64,000 nucleotides of DNA, from NCBI GenBank assembly GCA_964304625.1, contig OZ199838.1, positions 9,920,001-9,984,000 on the forward strand, given 5' to 3'. The position numbers and the translations under genes are program-made. Below, in pieces: positions 12,821 through 25,440 of the stretch (the first letter of the stretch is position 1; the number at the start of each line of letters is the position of its first letter). Source of the stretch: Kudoa neothunni. Taxonomy: Eukaryota; Cnidaria. The notes under the pieces are model-generated. The model did not search any database. It was given only the letters and a program-made list of their open reading frames with translations, and had not been told where the DNA came from.

Positions 12821-13686
12821 AAAAATTCAATAGATTCAAAAAATATGTCTTCCAAATATATTTGAATAAAAATAACAAATATATATCGTTAAAATCGGCA
12901 TTAATTTATTCATGTATATAAATGGATGCTTTGATCCTTGTTTTACCTGTACTTTAAAGAACAGTTTCGTTGTATATCAGAGGCAAGGTGCAAATTCGAA
13001 AGTAATACTTGAAACGTAGCATTAAAATTAAACAAGTAAATGATGGATCTTAAATTTAGACAGAAGACAAAGTTAAAATTACATCGTGGTTTTATTTTTA
13101 TGAATATAAATTATTTGTAAGTAGATTAAAATGCTGACAGCCTAATTACAGCGTAAGCATATAAACGTGTTATTTTGAAATATAACAAAGTTATGATTTT
13201 GCATGAAAATAGCAATAGTTAGATTTTGTAAGTTGAACAGGCTTAATATAAATTATTACCATACTGCGCTATTTCGTATAATCAAATTAAATAAATTATC
13301 ATATCCCATTTGTGAATAGAAACTAACTGATATCAAAGCCACCGGAAATATTATTACACGCATTACGTCCTTACATAATTTAAACGGGGACTAACGAAAA
13401 TTAAGAAGTGAATAAATTAAGATTAATTTTTAAATCTATTCTAGAATGACTCTCGCATCCCTTGCAGGGAAACACTGACCAATTAGAAAGGGGAATATTA
13501 GAGCCGACCCCTTTTAGCGAATGGACAACATCATACTCGATCAACCAGAAATTACCCAAAACACATCCGATGTCGTGGATTCTCCATGAAATAATATAAA
13601 GCGAAGGCAAATAATAAAAGATTTACTCATTAATTCTTATTATATAATAAACTGTATACTACTATCGTCAACACGAGTATTTTAAA

Positions 13687-13972
13687 TTGAGTCATCAGTT
13701 TCTAGCAACGTTTAGAGAAAGTTTCTCAACATCCGAGTCGCCTACTCCAACCGAACAACCAACTACCGAATACATCCTCCGCAGGAGCACCAGAATAAGG
13801 AGGTCCCAGAACGTCAAGGGGTGTGGGTGTCCTAACCTATCGAGGGGATGTTGTGTATTATTTTATTAACAAACGACTAGTTTGTCGTCAAACGCGGAAA
13901 CGCATGTGGTATATATTATTATTTTTTTCATCAATTATAATAAAAGAAAACCCCAACTACATAAAGAAAGAC
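13687..13972 (+). mobile_element. Possible 3' end scrap of an LTR retrotransposon
   Basis: A short frame contains LRRSTRIRR, a basic motif common near the C-terminus of gypsy and copia Pol proteins. It is followed by a purine-rich GAGGGGAT and then a TG...CA-bounded stretch of about 125 bp with TATA-like sequence. No matching 5' LTR is seen nearby. Treated as a fossil fragment; the call is weak. Confidence 0.2.
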
Positions 13973-14744
13973 GTAATTATCGCTCGACGTAAATTCGTGG
14001 GAGCCATGTACACAAGAAAAGGCACGAAAATATACTCTATTGAAGGGAATCTATCACGTTTCCTTTCTTTATACGAAGAGATTGCATAATCTATCTTTAA
14101 ATATTCGGGGAGCATTGATTAATTAAAGTAGCTATTTGCATTGTAATTAATATTCAGATGCCACCGATTTTGACTATATTTAATTATTTTTAGATCCTAA
14201 GGACGAAATACTGGGTCAGAAATAATTAAATATAGCAGATTCTAAAATATTAAACCTATATGAAGTTTGAGAGTAAGCGTCGGTGAGATTAAAAATTGTC
14301 ATGGCAGTGGAGTACATGTCGTTTAGGATTAAAATTTACCATTAAAATAGTCTCTGCCAATCATTAATTAATCACTTTGCGGTACAAAACTAAAATCGGC
14401 TTATAGCAATGTAACTCACAATATTCCACAGAATTAATACGGACACCTTTTATTGGTTCGATTTATCATTTATAATTATTTCATCTATAGATTCCAATAT
14501 TTGATTGGTTATTTTAGGGCGGATTTCTAAAAAGCAAAACCCTGGATATCCTTAGCTTCTAAATAAATGTTAATAATCTAGTCTGACATTATTCAAATCC
14601 GTTAAAATGTGTGAATTTAAGGACTCTGAATTATCTAAACTTAAATCTGTACCATTTAAGGCACGAGCGTGAGCATTCTGGGTCTTAATGGGAAACTAAT
14701 GAAAAGAGGAATTTTTATAAAAACTATATAGAGTTGTATAACTT
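13973..14744. other. Intergenic stretch left of the gypsy fossil
   Basis: AT-rich sequence with no supported gene or repeat end. An 88-codon frame at 13823-14089 overlaps the weak LTR-element scrap and has no recognised domain. Confidence 0.35.
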
Positions 14745-15585
14745 TGTTAAGACTTATGTAGCGCGCGTGCGGGATATAAGTAGGAAGTGGCTATTGCAAC
14801 GGATGGGAATATCTCCTAAAATAACGCTCGTATCAGAATTTTAATTCAACAAATACATTTAACAATAAATTAACTATTATTAAATAAATTTTCAAAAGAA
14901 AATAATTTTATTGACATTTTAACTATAAATTGACCAATACCGCATGAATTAAGCAGACTCTTTCCTCAAGAATTTGTATTCAAGTTTACCTATAAAATTA
15001 TTTTAAAATAGAAAAGTTTTGATTTTATATAACAAGAGGTATCGATATACCCGGTACGTTAATTATGAACACGTAAACTTGTGTTAATGTGGTTTGTTTG
15101 CAATAATGATTGTAAATAAACTATTTTACGTTATGATTATAGATTGAATGATTGCGTTTACATTTATTTGATGGTTCAATTGTTATACTAGGCTTTCTTG
15201 ATAAATATCACCATTTATCGTTTTAGTATTAATGTCAACTCTACGTAACATTACCACTTAATTTACTTTGAAAGAGATATTTCCTGTCAGCGAATACATG
15301 CGCTATTATTAACCATCGAATAATAATGCTAAATCTAATCAAAATGCGAAATTAAAAGAAATCACCAAAGAAAAATTCTAACTCTATTCAAAGCGCCTAT
15401 AAAATGCATAAGTCTATACAAACCAACATATGTCAATGTCCGCAGACTATTGAAGTGATTTTACCTTAGCTCAATAATTGCTCTTAGGAGAATTGAATCT
15501 ATATTAGGGATAATATGATTTAAAACTACTAAATCATTAAACATTGATACAGCATGTTTATGTAAAATTATGTAACTAACTTTAA

Positions 15586-17953
15586 CCCATTAAGGGTTTG
15601 CGTTCCCTTTTCGGCATATAGTTGTTCTACGATTTTCTTCTCTCAGTGTATAATAATTTCTTTACAAATGAAATTTTTTATTTACTGAATCATTTAATTT
15701 AATGTTATGTATAAGCTAAATGACTTAGTGTATTTTTCCATAAGATAGGCTATTGTTTGATCTATTCGGGTCAACTAGCACTAATAGAGAAATAAAATAA
15801 TGATCTAATAATAGAATTGTTAAAGATACAGTTCTATGATAGAAAATATTCATTAAAACCTGGTTTTATTACTTTGGAATTATAAAGTTACAAGGAAAAA
15901 AAGATAGCGCTAAATTGAGCATGTGCCGAAAAGGGAACGCAAAACCTTCAGCGTGGGATTTTCTAATTAATAATTTGATACGTTGATTGTTTTCAGATGG
16001 TGACAATTCTCTACAATAAATTAATTGACGCTATTAATGAGCTTTGTGATAATGAAGAGATTGCTTCTGTAGATTTTATTACTCTTCCTCCTGAAAATGT
16101 GGACGAATTAACCGATGAAGAGGATAATGTAATACCAAATTTGGCCATGGGTACTGATATAACCAATATTCCTGAAATTTGTGGTGAAATTGAGGTACAA
16201 TATGAAGATCTTCAGCCTGCTGACGGTAATGATAATGAAGATTGTACCTGGAATCCATTCCGCAATAACACAAACAATGGAATTTTTAATGATGATTCAT
16301 CGTTGAATATATTAGAAGATATATGTGAAGATGTTTTACCGAATTCTGATAATTATGGATGCTTCGATTATTTTCAAGAACTTTTTGATGAAAGCATAAT
16401 TTTAATGATTGCTAAACAAACCAATTTATATGCTTGACAGAAAATCGACCACACCTTCAATTTAACTGTTAACCAACTCAAGGCTTTTCTAGGCATATTG
16501 TTGTTATCAGGTTATCATACGTTACCACGCCAATATATGTATTGGGAAAACAGCATTGACTCGGGAGTAGAAATGGTGAAAAGGGCAATGACCTATAAGC
16601 AATTTAAAAACACTAAAAGGTATCTGCACTTTAATGATAATTCTAAAGTATGCCACGATGGCAAAATGTTCAAATTATGACCTCTGATTGAAAAACTCAA
16701 CAAAAACTTTAAAAAATTTGGAATATTTACCAAGAATATTTCTATCGATGAGCAGACGGTACCCTATACAGGACATCACTCTTGTAAGATGTACATGTAA
16801 GGTAAACCCGTCCGCTTTGGCTTTAAAAAATGGATAATGGCATCTTCAAGCAGATATATTTATAATTTTTCTATTTACTCTGGCAAGTCAGAAATGTATG
16901 ATAAACAATTGGGACTTGGTGGGAGTGTGGTTCAAAATTTTGTTAATGATTGCAATCTAAAAGAAATAAGCGGTGTGAAACTATTCTTCGATAATTTCTT
17001 TTCGTCATTCAAATTATTTGATAAATTATCCAAAAACAACATTAAAGCAACTGAAACAATCCGTGATAATAGAATTCCTAAATGTCCTATAACGCCGAAA
17101 CGCTTAATGGAAAAAAAACTCCGAGGAACAAGTGAACATTTTGTTACTAAGTCGTCGAATATTTCGTTATCACATTGGAATGATACAAAATCTGTACTTG
17201 TTATGTCCAATTGCTTTGGTCCATATCCAACTAATAAAGTCAAAAGATATTGTAAATGCAAAAAAACTTACTGCACAATTGATCAACCTTTTAATGTGTA
17301 CATGTACAATAAACATATGGGGGAGTAGCTATTGCGGATAACTCAATAGCTTGCTATCGGATAAAATTTAGATTCAAAAAGTGATATTGGCCACTTTTTA
17401 CCAATACGTTATCTATGGTTGTGGTGAATTCTTGGAGGTTATCATATATGGGAAGTTCATCAAAGATTGATTTTCTAACTCATATTCGTACAATCGTAGC
17501 CAGTTTAATAACCAACATAAAAGGAAATATTCCGATTGGTCGAAGGTATCTTCTTAGCAGACAAAAAATGCGTCCATGTGTCAAAAACCATGCATAACAT
17601 CTTCCTCAGATAAAAAAAGAAAGAGATGCGCCATTTGCCGGAAAACAACAATCCATTGTTGCAAGAGCTGTAATGTTTATTTGCGTAAAAAATGTTCAGA
17701 AGGCTTTCATAATAAATAACAATACCATTTTAACATGCTCAAAATTCAAAAATTTGTTTTTCTTTGAACGAGCATCTCGGCCAGCTCTATTAGGATTTCG
17801 CACACCGAAGGTTTTGCGTTCCCTTTTCGGCACTTTTGTAAAATCTATTTTTCTTCGCGTAAAGAAATTATTTTAGAATTTTATTTCATAAGGTACAATC
17901 AAAATTATTTTTTTATGTTTTTGTATAATTTGAAAAATAGAACCCTTAATGGG
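15586..17953 (+). mobile_element. piggyBac transposon with degraded transposase
   Basis: Perfect 13-bp terminal repeats CCCATTAAGGGTT / AACCCTTAATGGG are each flanked by TTAA (15582-15585, 17954-17957), the piggyBac target. Just inside the left end, TGCGTTCCCTTTTCGGCA occurs at about 15600; the same motif is inverted at about 15925 and direct at about 17815, matching the internal repeats of piggyBac elements. Transposase pieces follow from 15997: an acidic N-terminus, then LKAFLGILLLSGYH, RYLHFNDNSK, SIDEQTVPY (first Asp), GVKLFFDNFFSSF (second Asp) and QPFNVYMYNKHMG. The reading frame has about four stop codons and at least one frameshift near the C-terminus, so it is inactive. TGTTTTCAG directly precedes the first ATG, so an upstream exon is possible. 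Confidence 0.9.
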
Positions 17954-18307
17954 TTAACTACAAAGTGAAATCAACGATATAAATTCGAAGTATGATAAGC
18001 AGGTACAAAATGAGTCAAATGAAAGAAGAAATAGTATTAATATAAGTATGATTTATTCAAATAAATATTGGATATCAAACTTCAAGCCAATGAAGAAGCA
18101 GGAATGAATGAAATTGCTGAAGCATCCCCACCCAAGTTACTTATTAATGACTCGTTTAAGACTTTATAATGTGTGTAGTGACTAGAGTTTCTACGCGTGT
18201 CACATCACACTTTGCCATCACGCATCCTTTGAAATTTATCATTACTTTTTTTTGTTTAATAGGGAAGGAATTTGAGTTTTATTATATAAGTTAATTAAAG
18301 TTTCATA

Positions 18308-18526
18308 ATGAATGCTAGCTATGATTGGTTATTTTTCAAAGAAACAAATGAAGATCGAATGACCAAGTGCAATTTCTGCGGGGCTAAAAGAATTTTTAAG
18401 GATATGATCGGTAAGCGGTCAACTGACGATATAAATACATATCTCTTAACAGCTCATAATATAATAAAGAACAACTATACTGAATTCGGGAATTTTATTT
18501 ATAAATCGTGGTGTTTATGTTTTTAA
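18308..18526 (+). pseudogene. BED zinc-finger fragment of a transposase
   Basis: The 72-codon frame begins with a BED-finger pattern: aromatic residues (YDWLFFKE), then TKCNFCGAKRIF with the CxxC pair, then a spacer and LLTAHN supplying the histidine side. BED fingers sit at the N-terminus of hAT transposases, where they bind DNA. No catalytic domain follows. The frame lies between two direct copies of CTAG[A/G]GTTTCTACGCG (near 18182 and 18553), the second of which is part of a near palindrome GTAGAAACTAGGGTTTCTAC. It lies inside the long-TIR element and is probably what remains of its own or an inserted hAT transposase. Confidence 0.5.
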
Positions 18527-19376
18527 AATTAAGAAAAAAAATCTGGTAGAAACTAGGGTTTCTACGCGAGCCATGTCACGCGCGTGAAATGCATCACGCA
18601 CCACGCTTTTTAGAAATTCTAATAGTGACCAATAGGTAGATGGGTGCGAAATGGATAAAAATTACAGAAGTTAAATAATCATATCAAATTTTGTATTTAT
18701 TTTATATAGATTTAAAATTCCCTTCTAAAGTAAAAGCATTAGGGCGACCTAAGGGTTCTCGTCTAGCCGTCATTGGATTACCAAATAAGACGACGAGGAA
18801 TTTAAATATATATATCCGCATAAAAACAATATTATCTTCTATAAAATATATATCATAATAATATATCTATCATGGAATAATTTGTTTTTTGTTTTTATAA
18901 AATAAGAAAACAGGTTTTAAATCACAATTATTGGATCTTAAACCCCAGTTATACCCGTTTTTATAATATAAATAAACTAAGTAAAGTATTATTTATTGTT
19001 TTTTACCTATATTTTGTTAAAAACATATTATAGCATGGACAGATACAGTGGAACGCCTTAGATAATTTTTTAGACTGCGCGCTCACTCTATTAGCAAGTA
19101 CATCGCCCCTCACAGTTTCGTATAAGAATTACGATACATATATCAATGGTTACTTAGAATACAACCTAGATACAAATTCTTGAGTAAAAAGTCTGCTTAA
19201 TTCATGCGGTATTGGTCAATTTATAGTTAAAAAATCAACTAAGTTATTTTCTTTTAAAAATTTATCTAATGATAGTTCATTTATTGTTATATATATATAC
19301 TTGTGAAATTAAAATTATAATACGAGCGTTATTTTAGGAGATATTCCCGTCCGTTGCAATAACCTGCGCCTATAAG

Positions 19377-20110
19377 CAGTGTTTCCCAATCTTTTTTCTA
19401 TCGCGCCCCACTTTTTCTTGAAAATAAGTTCCTTTCCCAACCCTTTTGAGATGTATTGATTTTTTAATTTAAACTGTTTATACTATTGAAAAAACCTCCC
19501 TATCACATTAAAATTTGAAAGAAGTTAATATATATTTCTTTTCACATTAAAATATGTTCGATCGGATCTAATTCAATTTATCGATGGGCCTTAAAAATTA
19601 ACATCTTTAGTTCTCCACTCCATCAAAAACAGCATCAAATGAAACGTGTGGTAATCCAACCTTCATTAGGAAAGACTTTTGTGTATATGGGGCGAATGAA
19701 CGGAAAATAAATAATATAAATACAAAATTAATCAATATTATATTAGGTTTTTAAAAAAAGGACGTACGATTATAAACGCGATAACATTGGAATTATAACC
19801 GTTCCGATTCTATTGGGTAAAAATCACGTTAAACGTTTTTATTTGTTTTTATATAAATTAAGTGAGTTCTTTTAGTATTTTTTTCATAATATTCATATTC
19901 GCTTACAAGTAAACAAGATCAAAAATCGAGGTATTGATTTCCGTGTGCATCACACTGCCCAATTATCTCACCATTATCCATGTCGCATCAATGGTCAGGA
20001 TTTTTCACGCCCTACAAGAGTCGTTCATTAAACGCTCAAAGATTTCCATTCCCCCACTAAAATTTTTCCACACCCAACGTGGGGCGTCTCCCCCACATTA
20101 GGAAACACTG
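19377..20110. mobile_element. hAT-type MITE (734 bp)
   Basis: Ends are CAGTGTTTCCCAAT and its inverted partner (ATTAGGAAACACTG), typical of short hAT terminal repeats, with further inverted similarity around GCGCCCCA / TGGGGCGT. Flanks CCTATAAG and CTATAAAG look like an 8-bp target duplication with one base lost on the left. No transposase coding is seen. It separates the long-TIR element from the second half of the gypsy 5' LTR, so it inserted after or beside that element. Related end sequences occur near 13466 and 50978. Confidence 0.7.
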
Positions 20111-23100
20111 CTATAAAGTGTTATAGTTGACTTGGTGTCTTTATCGGCATACCTGGCTTGAACATTTACAATTGGTGACAGGAGTAGGATAACAATGGTT
20201 ATAAACATAAACCTACTTTAACTCAGGGAAAGATAATTTTTCTGCCGATTGGGATTGTCTGAGTATGGTGGCATCTTTTAAAGGACAATCTCCGGTAAAA
20301 TTCTAAGGAATAATCCCCTGCGCCCTTGATGATGAATTATTAGACTATTATTTTACCATAAACCCCAATATACAGCAGGAGTTTGGCAAGGTCCATCGTT
20401 TACTATCTGAATATGTTGATAAACAATTGAAATCGCGGTCAAAGTAATGGATCGCTCGATGTTAACGAATTTAAAACTATCTCTCTTGAACCACGCTACA
20501 GCTAACAAATTGATAAGGCTATATGTCAATTGGTATGGACCTGATGTGTCTGCATTAGTTGACACTGGATCTGAAGCAACCCTCATCAATTCTAAATTGG
20601 TCAAGAATGAGTCTGTCATAGTTAGGTGCTCAGTAGCACTAATTGGTCAACTTGATGCCTCCTTTCTAATTGGCGCTAATGTTTTTTCATGTAATGAGCT
20701 TGTCGTGAATGGGCTTGAGTGAAGATTTAATAATTGGTTCAAACTTCATGAATTATACTGGAACTGTTATTGACTACAAAATCAAAAGCATCATGTTTGC
20801 AAATGTGATAATGCCCTTCTCCTTCGTTAGCAACTCACAACAAAATCCTGGAAAATCAGTATGTACAAACAAAGTTCTATCTTTGAAGGATCTTATTAAC
20901 GAAGTTGATGATGAGAAAATGTTTGGAAAACCCGATATAATTGAACATTTTATCAATACAAACTCACAACCTTTACGTCAACAGCTACGAAGAATCCCAT
21001 ACAATATCAAGAATGGCTTAAGAATTAACTAAAAGAGATTCTAGATAAAAAGTGATTGAACCAAGTAATAGTCCCTAGGCAAGCCCCATAGTAATTGTAA
21101 AGAAAAAAAGTGACGGTTTGGGAATGTGCGTTGACTATCGTTTATTAAACGAAAACACAAAAAAGACGCTTATCCGCTTCCTAATATTGATGATATTTTA
21201 AATAAATTTGGAGGTTGTACGTATTTGTCTACATTCGATTCCAAACGTGGATACAGGCAAATTCCGTTGAACATGGAAGATAGAGAGAAGGCTGCTTTTG
21301 TTACTCCACATGGTCTTTATCACTTTAATGTTATGTCCTTAGGACTAACAAATGCTCCTGCTACGTTTCAAAGAGGCATGAATATTTTATTGGAAAATGT
21401 TTATTTGTTTGCCTCGATGATATAATATTCACAAAAACATGGGAAGACTAATAAGTAAAATTTTCTTTCATTTTATTCAAAATCGAGGAAGCAGGCCTAA
21501 TATTAAACAAAAAAAAGTGTCATCTTTTCAAAGAAAAACTTGAATTTCCTGGTTTTACAATATCCCGTGGAGGTATAAAATCTAACCTTGACTAAATTAA
21601 ATGCGTGCGTGAATTTCCAAGGCCTTCAAACTCAAAAGGGGTGAAATCGTTTTTGGGTCTAGCAAACTACCATCGAAGATTTGTCCTCAAATTCTTCCAA
21701 AATTACCGGCCCATTAAACAATCTAACGAAAAAGCCGATCCATTTCATGAGGTGAGGAATGCGAGTCTTCATTTTTGAAATTGAAAGATGTGCCCACAAC
21801 TGCGCCCTTGTTGTCTTATCCTGATTTTAAAAGAGATTTTTTCCTCCAAATTGATATTTCCGACAACGCTGTTGGATGTGTGTTCAGTCAGAAATTCAAT
21901 AGTGTTGAACACGTAATATGCTTTGCTAGTAGAACTTTGAATGACACCGAGAGAAAGTATTCCACCATTGAGAAGGAGGCCTTGGAAATAAGTTGGGTCA
22001 TCCGTCAACATCGATACTACTTAGTTGGAAATCAGTTTATGGTTTTAACTGATCATAACCCCTTGACCTATCTTAGCACCATGAAGGATTCTCATGGTCG
22101 AATATCTCGATGGATAATGCAGTTGCAAGAGTACAATTTTAAAGTGTGCTATCGTCCAGCCGCTGAGCATACCAATGCTGATGTGGTTTCTAGAATAATT
22201 TGCCGCGTTAACGTTATTCCAAATAATAGTCCTATATCTGAAGTATTAATCATGGATGCGATCCGTTAATCTATCGGCTCAGACAAAATTCATAAGAATC
22301 TCACGGAGGAGTTAACTGCCTCTAGTAACATTAAAAATAAAAGGCGAGGAAAATTCGTACTTGAGGATGGTATTGTCTACCGCACATTTCAAAACCCAGA
22401 GGGAATGATGAAACAAATATACTTGCCCTATGAAACTAATAAATAAAGTGCTAACTCATTTTCATGATTATTGTGGACACATGGGAGGATTCAAAGTGCT
22501 TAATCTTCTGAGTAAAAGGTTCTGTTGGCCTGGATACCAACAATCAACATTCAAATTTGTCGTTCTTGCAATCTGTGTCAAAAGTTTTGCCGTGAGATTG
22601 ATTCTACTGACTATCAACACTTCAATTCTAAAGCTCCTTTAGAAGTTCTACAATGGGATCTTATGGGATGATTACCTGAAACTAGATCAAAGAACGATAT
22701 GTATTGGTTTTATGCAACATATTCACTAAATGGGTCGAAGCCTTTCCATTAAGTTGTGCCGACACTGAGACACTGGCCAAATGTATGGTGAATTAGGTTA
22801 TTTCTAGATTTGGCGTTCCATTATAAGTTCATTCTGACAAGGAAATTAATTTTAATAATAGTTTAATACGATAAATTGGTAATATATTTGGTATAAAGAT
22901 AACAACAAGTGGTTATCATCCGGAAAGCAACGGTATTGTCGAAAGAGTGAATGGAACAATGGAAAAACTTATTGCAAAATCTGTTGATCAATGTGCTCAA
23001 TGGGGATTAATTACGGTCGCTATTATTGTATGATAGAAGTGCTATTCACAACACAACCAGTTATAGTCCGTTCTGGTTGACTCAAGGAAGAGAATCTAGA

Positions 23101-23722
23101 TTACCTGTGGACCATGATATTTTTTTGGTGAAACATATACTTCCCCCAAAAATTACGCTAAGAAATTGCGGGAACGTATCATTGTTTCTGGCAAATTGGC
23201 TCAATTTCATATTTACGACTCTCAATTAAGTTGTGAATTCTTTAATAAAAAAAGAAGATTGAAACCATTTAAATCTGGTGATTTTGCGAGGCTTAAACGA
23301 CCAAATATACACTCAAAATGGGAATCAATGTGGAGTGGACCTTACAAAATATTAAATAAATTAAGCCCGACGAATTATTTGATTAACATCGGTAATAATG
23401 CTGCTGTGGTTCATAGGAACAGATTGAAGCTTAATCGTTCAACTGATTCTACTACAAGTAACTATTCCCATAAAGGCAATTATACACCAAAAAATGATAA
23501 TATATCTCCAATCTCTTTTCCTGTTGATGCCCCTAGAGTTGATGATGATAATAATGGCTTAAGAAGATTACAAAGACTTAGAAAGGCCCTTCCTATTTAA
23601 ACGATCATTATTCTTCAATGGAAAGGGAGGGAGTTTTAAGGCTTATGTAGTGCACGTGCGAGATATAAAATATTATAGTTGACGTGGTGTCTTTATCGGC
23701 GTAGTTGGCGTGAACGTTCACA

Positions 23723-24150
23723 AACATGATTTTATCATATTTTTTACTTTATAAGGCGCCCATAAGAGTCATTTTTTATGTGTTCTGGGATAACAACACT
23801 AGAGAAAGGACACAACTATGCGCACATGTGCAGAAATGGTGTTCCAGCACGTGCCTAACCGATTTTGCCTCCACGTTGAATTTACCCGATGCAGGAATAT
23901 AAATATAAGGGGAGTTGAAAAGGTCTGTTTGGTGGTATAATACTAGGTTGAAATTAAAAAAAAAAAATTTTCATTTATGAAAATAGTTCAAGAATTGATG
24001 ATAAATGTTGGGTTCATATTTCTAAACACGCTATAATCATGACTTGAGAAACACTTTATCGCGTCCAAATCAAAAAAGTAAGTGAAACGGTAGAACGTTC
24101 TAAGATAATTGCTACTACCACATTCCTAAAACTTCCCAGGATGGGTCCTG
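23723..24150. other. Short gap right of the gypsy element
   Basis: Contains a stretch starting TGTTCTGGG near 23779 with CpG-containing sequence and a TATA-like AATATAAATATAAGGGG near 23900, which resembles a solo LTR or promoter. No second copy is present in the window to confirm this. Confidence 0.25.
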
Positions 24151-25440
24151 TGTGATGCTTATTGACATACCGCCCAGAGGATATTACAAGAATTTCCATA
24201 GAATTGTGGTAACCATGGATCCAAGGAAACTTAAAACGACGTCAATAAGGTTGTATTTCTTATTGGATCCTTTACCAGAAACTGAAAGTAGGTTCAGATG
24301 CTTTATGGTTAATATTGAAAATTCAAAAAATTGATATGCGACAACCAGAACGGTATATCTTCTTTTTTTAAATAGATGGCATGAACTGCAAGGTTGAGTC
24401 TTTTGGAGTTCCTCGGTACAATTGATTGACAAGGGAGTTAGGTTATAGTCATCTGGGAGTATGCCATATAGTAAATTCTTTCTAAAGTTGTATTTGTTGG
24501 GGAAAACGTGATCTTTGCGGTGTTGCTGGGCATACATATTTTCTGCTTTAAGAATATTTCGTGTGTATCTTTTCTTATTCTGGTCAAATAAAGATTTATT
24601 TTGTGTTCTCTATGGAAGATTTACAACCGAATAAAGGTTCTTTCTGAGCAAAAAAAGAAACGGGCGAGCTCATAGTTTCTACCAAGCCTAAATAAATTTT
24701 GATGGGATTATTAAATGATGAAAACATAGTTTATACCTTCAATGAATCTTTTCAGTATATTGTAACCCTCCTCCAAAATATCTTTGACGTTTATGGAGGT
24801 CCACACATTTTTTTCGTCATTCATGTACCACGTCTCGTTCGATGCGTAGTATATATATATATATATATATCCATCAAAGTAAGCAGCGTCGTTCAGGTGG
24901 TCAATAAAGCTAAAATCGTTGATTATATGCGCATTCATTTGTTGACAAAATATGTTTACCTCGCCAAGCATGATAACTTTATAACAAAGTCCAAATTAGG
25001 TCCTCAAATAATTTGGAAGGTTTTCATTACGAAAGCTTTGAACTGATCCGAATTTGGATCTGGCATTAATATGGTGACATTCCGATCATGTATCTACAGG
25101 TTTTGAGCGCCAATATTAAAATAACCTTTCTACAACTCGCTAACAAATGTTAGGGGATCAGTTGGCAAAATGTTAATATCTTAGTCATTATTCACAACGG
25201 ATTTGGTTAAGAATAATCTGATTGATGGGAATCACGGACTTGTTAAAGTCATTTGGATCAGACTTTTTCATAACTTGCAACATAATATTGTTATATCGAC
25301 TCACCAATTCATAATCTTCTCAGGATATCAGATGCAAAGGATTCTTCATTTCCCCAGTCATGGGAAAGTTGAGGGGTCGTCTGGATGTTGTAGACAGTGG
25401 GAGATGGTTTGACTGGTAGTGCTAAACTACGTGGCCTCTA
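24151..25440 (-). pseudogene. Unassigned degenerate coding region
   Basis: Three open stretches on the minus strand have protein-like composition: about 25380-25200, 24971-24711 and 24537-24184. They are separated by stops, and none has a domain I recognise; CSSCHLFKKRR in the last one is the only zinc-binding-like motif. The middle stretch is interrupted by a (TA)n microsatellite that reads as Tyr-Ile repeats. It is probably a decayed transposon or gene; the family cannot be named. Confidence 0.25.
24847..24871. repeat. (TA)n microsatellite
   Basis: About twelve uninterrupted TA dinucleotides within the degenerate coding region. Confidence 0.9.

Larger units (their letters stand above)
14782..19371. 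mobile_element. Element with ~200-bp terminal inverted repeats, superfamily unassigned
   Basis: The left arm at about 14782-14985 reappears inverted at about 19160-19371 with high similarity. Shared blocks include GGAATATCTCCTAAAATAAC near the tips and AACTATAAATTGACCAATAC further in. The element sits inside the 5' LTR of the gypsy fossil. Without the piggyBac copy it carries, it would be about 2.2 kb. Exact tips are uncertain; AGG..........ATTGCAACGG fits both ends, and ATAAGT/ATAAAGT flanks could be a worn target duplication. The only coding trace inside is a BED zinc finger at 18308-18526, which hints at a hAT-type ancestor, but such long inverted repeats are unusual for hAT. Confidence 0.65.
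14745..23722 (+). mobile_element. Old Ty3/gypsy LTR retrotransposon carrying nested insertions
   Basis: A fossil gypsy element. The 3' LTR is short (23634-23722, about 89 bp) and follows a polypurine tract (GGAAAGGGAGGGAG). The 5' LTR matches it in two pieces, 14745-14781 and 20111-20170, because other elements inserted into it. Behind the 5' LTR comes ATTGGTGACAGG, a usual gypsy position for the primer-binding site. Parts in order: little recognisable gag, aspartic protease (DTGSEATLI) near 20560, reverse transcriptase at about 20930-21450, RNase H at about 21780-22200, and integrase with zinc finger and core at about 22430-23100, then a basic tail ending near 23600. The Pol frame is broken, with roughly five to ten breaks. 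LTR divergence and the nested insertions make it clearly older than the gypsy copy at 53539. Confidence 0.85.

Noticed and set aside
13466-13478. AGGGAAACACTG as the end of another hAT MITE
   Set aside because: Only one tip is visible and no partner end or target duplication could be placed.
20353-20956. Minus-strand ORFs of 60-88 codons within the gypsy fossil
   Set aside because: Antisense to the protease and reverse-transcriptase region; no independent domain.
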